Of a stretch of 64,000 nt of DNA, positions 1 to 11,300 are shown one piece after another. The DNA is from Leptasterias polaris (taxonomy: Eukaryota > Echinodermata > Asteroidea > Forcipulatida > Asteriidae), in the NCBI GenBank assembly GCA_037783415.1, contig JAZGTN010000044.1, positions 1,240,001 through 1,304,000 of the forward strand. Reading direction: 5' to 3'. The notes under the pieces were generated by a model. It saw only the letters and a program-made list of their open reading frames with translations, had not been told where the DNA came from and ran no database searches. A program made the position numbers and the translations under genes. The first letter of the stretch is position 1; every line of letters starts with the position of its first letter.

Positions 1-945
1 AACATAGGGGTGTCAGAACATAGGGGTGTCGGAACATAGGGGTGTCGGAAAATAGCGATGTCGGAACATAGGGATTTTGGAACATAGGGATGTCAGAACA
101 TATGGATGTCGGAACATAGGGATGTCGGAACAGGGGTGTCGGAACATAGGGGTGTCGGAACATACATAGGGGTGTCGGAACAGAGGGGTGTCAGAACATA
201 GGGATATCGGAACATAGGGATATCGGAACATAAGGGATGTCAGAACATAAGGGTGTCGGAACATAGGGATGTTGGAACATAGGGATGTTGGAACATAGGG
301 TTGTTGGAACATAGGGGTGTCGGAACATAGGGATGTTGGAACATAGGGATGTTGGAACATAGGGTTGTTGGAACATAGGGGTGTCGGAACATAGGGATGT
401 TGGAACATAGGGATGTTGGAACATAGGGTTGTTGGAACATAGGGGTGTCTGAACATGCATGTGTAGGGGTGTCGGAGCATAGGGAGTCGGAACATAGGGA
501 TGTTGGAACATAGGGATGTTGGAACATAGGGGTATCAGAACATAGGGATGTTGGAACATAGGGATGTCAGAACAGGGGTGTCGGAACATAGGGGTGTCGG
601 AACATACATAGGGGTGTCGGAACATAGGGGTGTCGGAACATACATATAGGGGTGTCGGAACATAGGGGTGTCGGAACATACATATAGGGGTGTCGGAACA
701 TACATATAGGGGTGTCGGAACATACATAGGGGTGTCGGAACAGAGGGATATCGGAACATATAGGGATGTCGGAACATATAGGGATGTCGGAACATAGGGA
801 TGTCGGAACAGAGGGGTGTCGGAACAGAGGGGTGTCGGAACAGAGGGGTGTCGGAACAGAGGGGTGTCGGAACAGAGGGGATGTCGGAACATAGGGATGT
901 CGGAACATAGGGATGTCGGAACATAGGGATGTCGGAACATAGGTG
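1..945. repeat. 16-bp minisatellite array (GGAACATAGGGATGTC-type)
   Basis: The stretch is an almost uninterrupted tandem array of a 16-bp unit, GGAACATAGGGRTGTC. Variants include TTGTT instead of GTGTC, an inserted ACATA or TATA giving about 20-22 bp units, and GGAACAGAGGGG. Between about 270 and 440 a higher-order pattern of four variant units recurs. The long open frames across it are produced by the repeat and have Phe-Arg-His-Pro/Val-Pro-Thr periodicity. I do not consider them genes. The array reaches the left edge, so its full length is unknown. Confidence 0.95.
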
Positions 946-1027
946 TGTAATCTCAGCTTCAAGTCACAAAAATCTGCAGCCAAACAATCAGATGTCTGAT
1001 GTCTGTGACCAATGTAACATGAGTAAC

Positions 1028-1123
1028 TGACAATGGAAACACCAATCATGCTGACAATGGAAACACCAATCATGCTGACAATGGAAACACCAATCATGCT
1101 GACAATGGAAACACCAATCATGA
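1028..1123. repeat. 24-bp tandem repeat, four copies
   Basis: Four consecutive near-identical copies of a 24-bp unit beginning TGACAATGGAAACACC. It lies just 3' of the splice donor of the adjacent minus-strand exon, inside its first coding intron. With only four copies and no spacer structure it is a minisatellite, not a CRISPR array. Confidence 0.93.
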
Positions 1124-1138
1124 TAAAACTTGTTTTAC

Positions 1139-1430
1139 CTGATGTTGAGCTTTGCTGTTCATCTTCGAATAACACCTGAGCGGTTTCTTTGTAAACACTG
1201 CCGGCCGTGACAACGTTCAGCATACAGATGTGATGCCATAACTCCTGACGGATGGAGTGGTTCACCGGCCAGTGACCCTTCCGAACAAATTTCTTGAGTC
1301 GGTTTTGATCGGAGGTTAAAGGTACGCTGGGGGGCGAGGAGCCATTTTGATGGGTACCATCAGCATTTTCTCCATCTTTCCCGACGTCAACCCATGGCAT
1401 GAAGATGGAGGATCTCGCATTTAGTGACAT
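1139..1430 (-). CDS. First coding exon of a TBC-domain protein (TBC1D24/Skywalker-like)
   Basis: On the minus strand an ATG at 1430-1428 opens a 97-codon exon that ends at a good donor (CATCAG|GTAAAA, exon end 1139) one base into a codon. The first 40 residues are Ser/Gly/Asn-rich. The last half contains LKKFVRKGHWPVNHSIRQ followed by an LW and a Ser-Val-Tyr segment, the pattern that opens the TBC (Rab-GAP) domain in TBC1D24/Skywalker-type proteins. Those proteins act on small GTPases in vesicle traffic. A polypyrimidine tract and AG at 1487-1488 suggest a non-coding upstream exon whose 3' end is 1431-1486. The rest of the TBC domain lies left of the window or in undetected exons. The coding call is firm (0.8). 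The family assignment is from memory of the motif and less sure. Confidence 0.55.
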
Positions 1431-2235
1431 GACTAAATTGGTCTTGTACTTATAGTACAGTTACAGGTCTTTCAGTCAAAGCTCAGCTGAAAAGAAACAA
1501 ATATGGGTTTTATTTCATGATATCAATAAATGTATAAAACAGTTTCAAAATAGCTCTAAATCTTGGCTTTTTTTAACAATACATGTAACATAGGCCTACT
1601 GTCTTAATTTTTTACAAAATTACCATTTTCTTTTAAATTAAAAGCTATGATTGAAACAATGATTAAAGTTGAGCTGTCTCAACATTGTAGATTTACACCG
1701 AGCCAACAAAATTAGTGTTTGCCAACTAAGCTTAAATACATACAATAAGCACACTAACACTCAGTACACCAACAGTTTGGACAAATGAAAAACAACCACT
1801 GTTTTGCACATTTTTGTAATGTGAAGGTTGGTAGACAGAGTGTTGCCTTTACCGAACCAACTCCCCTTACCCCCCCCCCCCAATCCACCCACCGTGATTA
1901 TCAAAATACCCATTAAATTTGTTTGTTTGTTTATTAGACAATTTGTTTGTTTGTTTATTAGACAATCTCCACAGAATTCTTTAAAATACAACAAGTTCGA
2001 CAAAAAACAGAAAATTAAAGACAAGAAGCATAAAAGACATTGGAATCTGAGAGTGAGAGGCATTTACAGTAATCATTTACAATTACAGTAATCACCTTCA
2101 TTAGGGGCTAATCATTCAGAAGCCTTTGTAAATTTGTTGAACTTTGAAGGCTGTTTCCACAAAAATTACATAAGGCTATGTAATACAGAGCTTATACATT
2201 TTCGCAAAGCCGTAAACTTTTGTTTGGCAAACACT
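1431..2235. other. 5' flank of the TBC-like gene
   Basis: Positions 1431-1486 read as the end of a 5' UTR exon, with an acceptor AG at 1487-1488 on the minus strand. Beyond it the sequence is AT-rich with a poly-C run near 1870 and a duplicated TTTGTTTGTTTATTAGACAA at 1919-1966. I see no further coding exon. Confidence 0.5.
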
Positions 2236-2513
2236 GAAGGGAAACCAGTCAACTCGCCCCCCAGCAAAGTCGCCCACTGCAAAGTCGCCCCCCCAGCAAA
2301 GTCGCCCACCACAAAGTCGCCCCCTCACTTACAAAGTCGCCCCCTGTCAAAGTCGCCCCTCACAAAGTCGCCCCCTGACAGAGTCGCCCCCTGACAGAGT
2401 CGCCCACCAACAGAGTCGCCCACCAACAAAGTCGCCCCCGACACTGTCGCCCCCTAACAAAGTCGCCCAGTGTATGGTTGAGCGACGTAAAGCCATATCA
2501 CAAAAGTGAGGGC
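2236..2513 (+). repeat. Left AAAGTCGCCC array
   Basis: About fourteen copies of (A)AAGTCGCCC with short variable spacers, read on the plus strand. This is the mirror partner of the array at 6243-6476. Confidence 0.9.
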
Positions 2514-3320
2514 GCTTTTGAATATTTTGAAACAGTTTATTAGCGTACATATGTATCCCATGTAGATAGATCTGTTACAGAAGGAATGCTACGGGATTTT
2601 GAGGGTGCACGACGGGGTTTGAGCGTGTTTAATCTTTGTGTTGTAGCAGCTTCTTTTAAATATTAGAACACTAAAATAATATATATATTTAACAGGTTAT
2701 CAAGCACAAGTGAACATGAGGGTGATGGGAAGTTATTTCACGAGTGTTTATTTTGAGAAGTTTGGACTGTCTTAAGTTGGTGAATCCAGTGTGATTCATC
2801 TATGCTTGCAGTGTGTGTCATCACCATTGCGAGCCTCAAGTGATCTTCTTTATACTAGCGGGATGCCGCGCTTCGGGGGCACCCCCGCTAGAAATCATTG
2901 CGTATAAAATGCTGCAAATGTAGCATTGTAAGGGGGGGGGGTAAGTGGAAAATCGCGGGGCGGGGTTGCGGCTGGTGGAAAAAATATAAAATTACATAGG
3001 TAATGTCCGATATTAGTCCAGGCCCATAAAGGTGCTTTTTTATTAAAAGTTATGGTGGTTATTTATTTGTTTTTAAATATAGTTCTAATTGTTTTTTTAA
3101 TTCAAAACCTTCTTTTTGTATAGTCTATATGTTGTTTATGTGTTTTGATACATTATTTGAAGTTCGTGAAGTTTTATTGTTGTGATAAGTTGACAGGTTG
3201 CCTACTTTAATTAAAACCCTAAGTCGATCACTGATGTATTTTGATAAGATAAGATAAAACTTTATTATCCCACACTGGGGAAATTCAAACTGGCCTTAAT
3301 TGATTCAAACACTAGGCCTA
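2514..3320. other. AT-rich spacer with a short hairpin repeat
   Basis: There is no gene. A GC-rich hairpin near 2856-2904 (CTAGCGGG ... CCCGCTAG) is followed by a G9 run. At about 3240 the sequence AAGATAAAACTTTATTATCC looks like part of a dispersed repeat. Confidence 0.45.
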
Positions 3321-4165
3321 CACCGCGTTCACACTTGATCCTGCTAGGAGGATCAAAGGAGGATCAGATCCCGAAAGCGAGATCAAGCATTTTTGTGCCG
3401 CGTTCACACTTGAGTGTGATCGCGCATTGATCTCGCATCGTTAAACGGAAGTTCAGTTCAGCTGACGGCAAAGGTTACTGTGCGAGGTCATTGATTGTGC
3501 GCGCGCATGTTGTTTTGTTCGTTGTGTCGCGCCATTTTTTTATTTGGTGTACATGTGTAACTAAACGATACGGCGACACACGTACGTTGCAGTTTCCGTT
3601 ATCTATGTGAACAAGCATTATTCTCCTTCTTCTCGAGGTATTTTTTCCTTGATTTACGATGGAAGATGTCTTCAATTTCTTAGCAGTTATTCTGCTATTA
3701 GTTTTGGCCCAACTACATCGTTGACATCGCCGCAGAATGACAAATATGGAGGACATGGGGCCGGGGACCAGTTCACGATAGAGTGCACATGCACACACAA
3801 TGTATATTGTACAATAAATCCCCCATGTACATGACACAGCGTTGTCCGGCCACGGACGATGACGACAGGTAGGCAAAGCATTGTTTACAATTTCTTGTTT
3901 CGCGGGGTTTTTTTTTATGACCTGACACGCCGGATGTGAGCAGCTTAAATTGCAGGATCGGATCTCAATCTGCGTTCACACTTGTTTTTTGATCGCCTTT
4001 GCGGGATCTGATCCTCCTTTGATCTCGCAATAAAGGGAGATCAAAAAGGAGGATCTGATCCTGATCCTGATCGCGTTCACACTAGCCGGTGATCTCCCTT
4101 TGATCGCCCTTTCGAGATCAGATCCTCCTTTGATCCTCCTAGCAGGATCAAGTGTGAACGCGGTG
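3321..4165. mobile_element. 845-bp terminal-inverted-repeat element
   Basis: It starts CACCGCGTTCACACTTGATC and ends with the reverse complement of that sequence. The inverted match extends about 60 bp on each side through repeated GGAGGATCA words. A 3-bp CTA flanks both ends (3318-3320 and 4166-4168), consistent with a target-site duplication. Extra internal copies of the GATC-rich arm sit at about 3390-3430 and 3960-4100. There is no transposase frame, so it is a non-autonomous (MITE or foldback) element. Confidence 0.8.
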
Positions 4166-4350
4166 CTACAGACAAAATCACTAAACATGTCATAACAACT
4201 GTTTATTGTTAAAACAAATTGATTAAAAATATTAACTAAAAATATCAGGTATAAAAATTTGTTTCCGGTATGGATTAAAAATTATGCACAGCAATATATA
4301 GGCCTACAATCTTAAATGATTGGCATGCTTAATTTAATTAGTTATACACC

Positions 4351-6005
4351 TATCAATTGTATGACGCACTATCAGACCCCCGGGGATGGTGCGTCAAGTT
4401 TGCGTCTTTACTCTCGGAAAAAGTGACTATGGGTACGTCAAGTCCAATAGTGGTCAGTCAAAAAAATCTTCGAGCGGTGCGTCGAGGTACGTCATGGTGC
4501 ATCGAGGTACGTCATGGTCCGTCGATGTTCATTTCAACATTTATTTTGTTTATTTAGTGGAGAATAAAAATGCACCTACCCTCCCCGCCTGTGTAAAATG
4601 ATGTTGGTATTATTTTGTTAACATTTATGTTGCCCGAGGGTCGGGAATTTACCGCCAGAAAGTCAGCGATCACCACATGCCAGCTCAGACGGCCGTTTAT
4701 TTTCCACACTGCACATAGCAAGCCTTTTGCCCAAGCCCAATAGCAATACACATGTGCATCATGGCGTGGTGGTTTTGTCATCCTCGGCGCCGTGGTATAT
4801 TATATCTCTCACACGCACGATAGTGGGGGTCGATTGTCGAGTCATAGATGGATACGAGGTAAGCCTGTGACCATACGTTTAATTTACTATCCGTTTCAAA
4901 CTTTTCTAAACAGTTAACCGTTTGTCGGCGGCAAATGAATTTGTTCTAAAATACACGAACAACAAAGACGATGTATAAGGAAGCCCAAATGTTTTGACAA
5001 TTAACATCGAGACTGTACATGTACCTGTGTCAGTGTATTTTGTAAATCCTTGTTGTTTCATGTTGTTTCCAAAAATTTACCGACCGAGAGATAATCCTTC
5101 ACGATCTTTATAAGCACAACATCCCGCAGAGTCGAAGTCGTGTGAATATCCCCCATCACTTCCGTGTGTATTTGAGTTTGACAAACGAAAACTGCAGTAT
5201 TGCTCACGCACGTGTAAAAACATCTCTAACCTCGCAGTTATTTCTCACCAAGGGAATTTCCCTTGCCTTATCGCTCCCACAGCTACACGCCATTCCTTCG
5301 CCCCCTAACTATAAAAGTTTACCACGTTAGGTAGAGCAAGCACATCCGCGGGATCGCGGTGATGAATACAGCGCTGTGAGAAGCACTACGTCATAAATAA
5401 TTATTCACGCGATCGGCCAATCGGAAAGCAGCCAGTCATTACCAGTTATTACGAGGATGGATGTGTGTTATTTAGTCACATGTAATTCATGGCGCGGTGG
5501 TTTTGTCAACCTCTGCCCCGTGGTATATTATATCTCTCACATGCACGATACTGGGGGTCGATCGTCGAGTCATGGATGGATACGAAGATGCATTATTTAG
5601 TAGACTGGTTCCCTCTCTATTATTTCGTGTGTTTGATAGCTAGTGCGTTGGGAACCGCACGTCTCGAAGATCAAGTAGTACATTCTCGCCTCGTGCATAC
5701 ACTTGCCATGTATTTTCAGCATGTGTGCCGGGAAACTCGTACATACAAGGTTGAAATACTTGGTATTCACTGCGCGTGCATCGTTTGCAGCATAGCAAGC
5801 GATTATGTGCGTCGATTTGTCCGTCGGTGGTGCGTTGCTATCCGCGAAAGGTGAGTCAAAAAAACGTTCGGAAGACCGTCCAAATCTGCAACAAGTGTGT
5901 CATTTTTTTGACTCATGGTGGGTCTTTGGACACGCAAATCCGTCCCCACATATCGACAGTGACGCACCATCCCCGGGGGTCTGATAGTGCGTCATACAAT
6001 TGATA
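4351..6005. mobile_element. 1.65-kb element with 46-bp terminal inverted repeats
   Basis: The left end TATCAATTGTATGACGCACT and the right end are reverse complements for about 46 bp, through a CCCCCGGGGATGGTGCGTCA segment. Inside, a ~98-bp segment is directly repeated at about 4758-4856 and 5488-5585 with roughly 90% identity by eye. It contains CCGTGGTATATTATATCTCT. A 121-codon open frame at 5489-5854 (+) begins in the second copy. It has several hydrophobic and Cys/Arg-rich stretches but no family I recognise, and I do not call it a gene. No transposase was identified. Confidence 0.8.
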
Positions 6006-6242
6006 AGTGTATTATACTCCCACCATGCAAAGCTTCAAATCCTACTTAATTTAATTCAGAAAACTGTCTATGTTCGATTCAGATTTACATAATATTAGAA
6101 GGCCAATTCAAAGTAAAAAAAAGAAAATAGCTAATTAGTTATCTACTAGCGGTAAAACATTTCGACAAAAGTGGAGAGTTTTCTCGAAAAGACAAAGCAT
6201 TCGCCAAGCCTGGAATCTCCAATGGTTGAATCTAAACCGTTA

Positions 6243-6476
6243 ACAAAGGGCGCCCTCACTTAGTGAAATCTTCTTGGGCGACTTTGTTAGGGGGCGACTG
6301 TGTCGGGGGGCGACTTTGTTGGTGGGTGACTCTGTCAGGGGGCGACTTTGTGAAGGGCGACTTTGACAGGCTAGGGGCGACTTTGTAAGTGAGGGGGCGA
6401 CTTTGTAGTGGGCGACTTTGCTGGGGGGCGACTTTGTAGTGGGCGACTTTGCTGGGGGGCGAGTTGACTGGTATTC
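6243..6476 (-). repeat. Right GGGCGACTTT array (inverted copy)
   Basis: This is the reverse-complement partner of the 2236-2513 array, with the same spacer order and a slightly different copy number. Confidence 0.9.
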
Positions 6477-7807
6477 CACTGAAGAACGCGCATACCATAT
6501 TTTTGACCGACGAAGGCTTAATAGCGCGCGGCCTAACTAAAAAATAAACTAGTATTAGTAACTAAAGATGAATTGGGTTGACCTGTAATTAGCAAACAAC
6601 ATTGGAGGAAATATTTCCGTATCCGACTGACAGAAAAATACAAATATACTCACGCATTGGAAGGAGGACTTGAGTAAAATATCAAGCCTTCTTCTTTCTG
6701 TTGTTGGTGGGCGAGTCCGCACAGTCCGCTCGATCCTCAACAAGCGTCCCTCTTCACCTTTTAGCTGCATAAATAAAAGTCACATGTCATGTCATAACAC
6801 AATTCCCAGCTGATAAGATTTTTTAGCATTTTTTCAGTGTAGTCGATGTAAATCTGAATCCTAGAGTTCTATAATGTGCACTGTGTGTTTCTAGTACTAA
6901 GGTATCAGACTACATGAAAGAAGACATCATTATCAATAGGGTATCATCAACAGAGGGCGCTTTCATTATTGTAACGACAAGCGCACCACACACGTGTGTT
7001 CATTTATTGACAGGGGTAAGTGTCAACTTTTCGATGCATATAAACCATAATAAAGATGTTGAAGAAGCACTCTATCTATAAATGTACAGCCAAAATATAT
7101 ATTTGAACATAATTTTAAAGTAAACTATGCTCCACTGGAGGGATGTACTAATTTAGAAGAAGAAGAAGAAAGTTCGCGTCGACTCGAGCGAGCGGCCTGC
7201 GTTGGTTGCATGCACAGCTGATGCAGACACGACGTCCATGGCCATGGACGTCGTGTCTCTGTTGCACTGAAACTCACTCAGCACTGCACTGACGCGGACG
7301 TGTTGGATAAATGCATCTCTCTACAAACAATGCGAACAAAACTTCAACTAAAGTTGTTTTCATATTTTTACCTGATTTAAGAAGCTGGATTTGTTTTTAT
7401 ATATTCTTGGTGTCCTGAACTAAAGGACCCCAACCCAAATCCAATGGAAATAAGTCTTACAACTACATACATGTACATAACATTGGCTTTTTAATTTTGT
7501 TTAAATTGGGGGCTACCCTTGACTTCTTGAGGAATGAATAATTTTGTGCAGATGTTTCTCTTTCTTGTTTTCTATTTTGGTTAACTAACTATTTTTTCAT
7601 TGTTTAACCTCCTGATGCTGTGTATGTATTTTTGCCACATGTTCTTGTTGTATTTTTAACTGAAAAATTCAACTATACTTTAAATGGGTCCACAAGAAAC
7701 AAAAATATACTGTATCCATTACTGAAATTCCGAAAAATTAACTCTTCAGACACACTTGATTTGCGATGGTACTGACTGAGTCGTCTTCATGACAAAACGT
7801 GCCGCTT
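6477..7807. other. Intergenic stretch without a recognised gene
   Basis: AT-rich sequence with a short GAA run (about 7160-7173) and a perfect palindrome (see 7225-7258). Open frames here are short and overlap on both strands. I see no splice-bounded coding signal. Confidence 0.4.
7225..7258. repeat. Perfect 34-bp palindrome
   Basis: Two 17-base arms, AGACACGACGTCCATGG and its exact reverse complement, abut with no spacer around the centre CCATGG|CCATGG. It contains two GACGTC motifs, each with a CRE-like ACGT core. It may be a residual foldback or a regulatory palindrome about 1 kb upstream of the SH3 gene start codon. Confidence 0.9.
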
Positions 7808-8040
7808 AATAGACACAATCGGCGACTGCAGTCACGTGACTCATATAGTGGGTATACAAGGTAAACAAACCAAGCAAGTAATGCACAGTGAGTATGGAAA
7901 AGCATGGCTGCTTGCCGCTTGTAGCACTCGGAGTCGGAAGCAGCCATGCGTTTCCATTCACACTGCGCGTTGCTTGCTTGGTTTGTTTACGTTGTATACC
8001 CACTATGGGTCACGTGCTGCAGTCGCCGATTGTGTCTATT
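7808..8040. mobile_element. Foldback element upstream of the SH3 gene
   Basis: The arms are about 105 bp. The left begins AATAGACACAATCGGCGACT and the right ends with its reverse complement. Both include a CACGTGAC word, TGGGTATACAA and AAACAAACCAAGCAAG. The loop is very short. It ends about 170 bp before the ATG at 8217, so it lies in or next to the promoter or 5' UTR of that gene. Confidence 0.85.
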
Positions 8041-8216
8041 GGCGTTGGACAAACTCAACAATTCTGATGTTGTGGTTTGTGTTTTGGTTTGTACAAGAAC
8101 CCCAGACAAACATACAACATAAGAAATTTTTACCCTGGCCTAGACTGGACTGAATGGGACAGGAGCCACAATACTGAGACAAACTTTTCTTAACTGAATT
8201 AAAATCTACAGGAACA

Positions 8217-8318
8217 ATGGACGCTACAAATTCTGCACCACCACCAAGGAGATGGATTGGACGAGGAAGAGGCGTCTTGGGCCTTTCTCTGGCCAAGGAG
8301 AAAAGACCTGGACATCAT
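8217..8318 (+). CDS. SH3/zinc-finger gene, exon 1
   Basis: 34 codons from the ATG to CATCAT|GTGAGG, phase 0. It encodes a Pro/Arg segment and GRGRG. The ATG is the first after the probable UTR acceptor at 8211. Confidence 0.8.
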
Positions 8319-11300
8319 GTGAGGAATTTCAAAAAGAAATATTAAAATGAAGAATGATATTGTATCCGTCGCAATAAACGTAACCCACATTTTTAAATCT
8401 TTTTTATTCAACATTAAAATTTACCTGATTGGGTACCGCAAATGTTTGAAAATGTTTGGGGAAAAAATATTTGTAAAAAAAATATTTGTAAAACACTTCT
8501 AGCCATGTCTTTATCAGATGTTTAAACATGGTGATGTGACCACCTTTCAACCAATAGGACTGCTCAAACTGTCTGGGGTATTTATGAATTTTTTATAAAA
8601 AAGGACAGATTTGTGCAAAACCAGTTTGTTGTCATACTCGAGATTTCCCATACAAAATGGTGGTCAGTGTTTGTCAACAGTAGAAAGATCTGAAAGTGAG
8701 TGTTTGGGGTCTCAACTTCTACTATGAAAGAAAGGAGTCTGATGGCAGAAGCTGTAGAATGTTCCAGACCAAAAGGTTTTGTGGGGGGGGGGGGAGGATG
8801 AAGAGGATTTGTTGTTTTGATTTTACAAGATGCTCTTTTCATTCAGCAAGAGCAAGAAAGATTCTCTACGCCTTCCTCAAACCAGAATGAGCGGTTGACA
8901 GAAAACTCCAGACGGGAGGAGCTACTTCCAAAACAGCAGTCTACAGCAGCTGAGAGACGACAGCCTCATCAGAATGCCAGTAATCATGGCAATATGAGGA
9001 CTGAAAACAATAACAGACTGGGTAGAACTCGGGGTCAAAATGGTGCCGGTAAGTGGACTACATTATTTTGGGCAAGATGCTGACGATAGGATCGGGATTC
9101 ATTCTGGCCTCTGGTCACTGCGAGAGCTTGGGTAGAATGTGGAAGGTCAAGGGTCACAGATGCCTGTGAAACATATTCAACAGGATTCAGAAAGCACTGG
9201 GTACACATTGCTTATAATACATTGGTGTTGGGCAAAACTAAATCATATAAACTAAAGCCCAGCTTATTCTGCAAATGAATTTGACGTCAAAATAATTTGC
9301 AAGGAACGTTTTGCTCCAGTCGAAATGTTCCCGACTCTCATGAAACATTCACTGCGAATATAGAGATTTGGTTTCAGATTCAATTCAAACTTGCATGAAG
9401 TATAAACCAGGCTTTACCGAGTCCCTCTGAATACATGGACGATTTGGGGGTGTATATTACTGCAAATAAAACTTCACTGTCAAATTTGTTCAAGAGATTT
9501 AAAGTATTCCCCTTGCATACGCCATAATCGCCGAGGACAAACAATGGAAATTTGCACAGTACGTGTATTAAGCATGTGATTTTCAGGATTTTTTCTCAAA
9601 ATTTCCTCGAGCCTTCAAACTTTCTTGAAAGACTTAAAGCAGTCACCAAAGGGAGAAAGAAATAGTCCACATTGTGTCCAAACCTGTGGTTTTGTATTTC
9701 TGGTGATGCACAGAGTCTGGAAACCTCCTAAATTGTAACATCTGAGAGGTTTCAGATCTCAACGAAAGAGAAAACCCAGTCCTGCAAGTAATTTTTTTCA
9801 GGAATTTTTATGTTCGTTAAATCTCATCCCTGCATAATGTAAGCGCCACGCATGACTATCGGCCAAGGAGAAGTCTGTCTGTGTGACCTCAGTGAGGGCG
9901 CTGTTTGAGCTTGTGATGTCATATGTAAGGGGTATATTACCTTTACGATTGATGAGAGATCATCCTTTGATTCTTAACTCGTCTTACAACGTGTTCCTGG
10001 TCCTCTCCGGAATGTTTGAAAATGCTGAAGGTCTTGCCCATATTAAGTATAATTTTGTTACTTTCTTCTTGTAGGTGATGCTTCAACCCCAAAGACAAAA
10101 GCAAAGACGTTGCTCGCTAAATACAGCTACAAAGTCAACCCTGCTAGTCCACTGGGTGCTCCTGAGCTAGGGGTCAAACAAGGTCAGAAGCTCACCCTAG
10201 TAGAGAAGCATCCAACAAATGAACATTGGTGGAAGGTCCAGGATGAAGCTGGGAGTACTGGCTTCATTCCAGCCTCGTATATGTTGGTGAGTCCATAATA
10301 TGAGTGTCACTAGAACATAGTAGGGACTCCTCAAGCTGCTTACTTGTCTTTCATCCAGTAGGGGGATAAGTATCTTAAGTGTCGTTAACCCTAGAAGTGT
10401 CCTTTTCGGATTAAATCAACCCAATTTTTAGATTGTGTATCGCCAGGTCTGATTAGATCGGCCCCATTTGTAGCGTATGTTCCGGTTACAACACAACATG
10501 TAACCTTAACCATTTAGCACTTTGAACAATTAAACATAGAGCCATGTACTCTTTGACCGTGGTATGGAAATTCAAGAATTTTTTTTACTGTACTTATAAA
10601 TTCTTTAATTACATTCATTGTGATTATTTTCTTCTGTTTCAAGATTAGTTTATTTTTGTAGAGGACGAAATTATATTTTGAATGATTTGCGCAGTTGTTT
10701 TTTCGGCTTTACCGAATTGAAGCTTTGAGGTTGGAACAGAAGACGGATAAACAAAAATCGGGAAGCTTTGTTTGTGTACGAAGTAAATGTTTGTTACAGG
10801 GAAAGTTGTGCACAAAAGTTGTTTCACCTGTACTGCATTCTCAACGAAAAAAATGTTTAAAAAGTGATTGAAAATAATCACAACATAATAATAATAATAA
10901 TAACAAAGTCTTATAAAGCGCACATATCCACCACTGTCCACCAAAAGGTGCTCAAGGCGCTGTAACAAAGGAAGAGAAAAAAACAAAAAGGGGAAGGGAC
11001 CAAAAGAAAAATAAGTTAGGAGGAACTAAATTCTTTTGACATGAGGTGTGTTTTGAGAGTTTTTTTTTAATGAGTGAATAGTTTTCAGAGATGCAACTTT
11101 TCCGATTTTAATCGGGAAAACCGACTTTTCTGATTTTTTTACCCCTAAAATCCGATTTTCTTCAGGTTTTTTTTGCTTAAAATCTAATATGTATAAATCG
11201 GATCGAAAATATCAGATTTTTCCCAGATTTATGCTTCCAAATTTGCTGTGTTTAAATCCGAAAAACTCGGAGAGCGCCGTTAAAATATTAACACAGTCCC

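Larger units (their letters stand above)
2236..6476. mobile_element. Composite 4.2-kb inverted-repeat unit bounded by AAAGTCGCCC arrays
   Basis: Two arrays of a short unit, AAAGTCGCCC plus a 3-10 base variable spacer, sit in opposite orientation at 2236-2513 and 6243-6476. Read on the same strand, the variable spacers occur in nearly the same order in both: CACTGC/CACTAC, CTCACTTAC, TGT, TCAC, TGACAGAG, ACCAAC, GACAC, TAAC. Flanking words are also shared: CCAGTCAACTCGCCC at the outer edge and GTGAGGGCGC at the inner edge. The arms are therefore an inverted duplication, not two independent expansions. The interior holds two other terminal-inverted-repeat elements (3321-4165, 4351-6005). I recognise no transposase. 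Whether the whole unit moved as one element is inference. Confidence 0.6.

Noticed and set aside
13..940. Several 95-250-codon frames on the minus strand at the left edge
   Set aside because: They are read-through of the 16-bp minisatellite (periodic Phe-Arg-His-Pro / Val-Pro-Thr) and exist in all three minus frames.
1028..1123. CRISPR-like short direct repeats
   Set aside because: Direct tandem copies with no unique spacers, in a eukaryotic intron.
567..1138. Extension of the TBC-like exon frame into the 24-bp repeats and minisatellite
   Set aside because: A good splice donor lies at 1139, and past it the protein is pure repeat (MIGVSIVS x4 and FRHPYVPT).
5489..5854. 121-codon plus-strand frame as a gene
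   Set aside because: It lies wholly inside a TIR element, starts in an internally duplicated segment and resembles no family I know.
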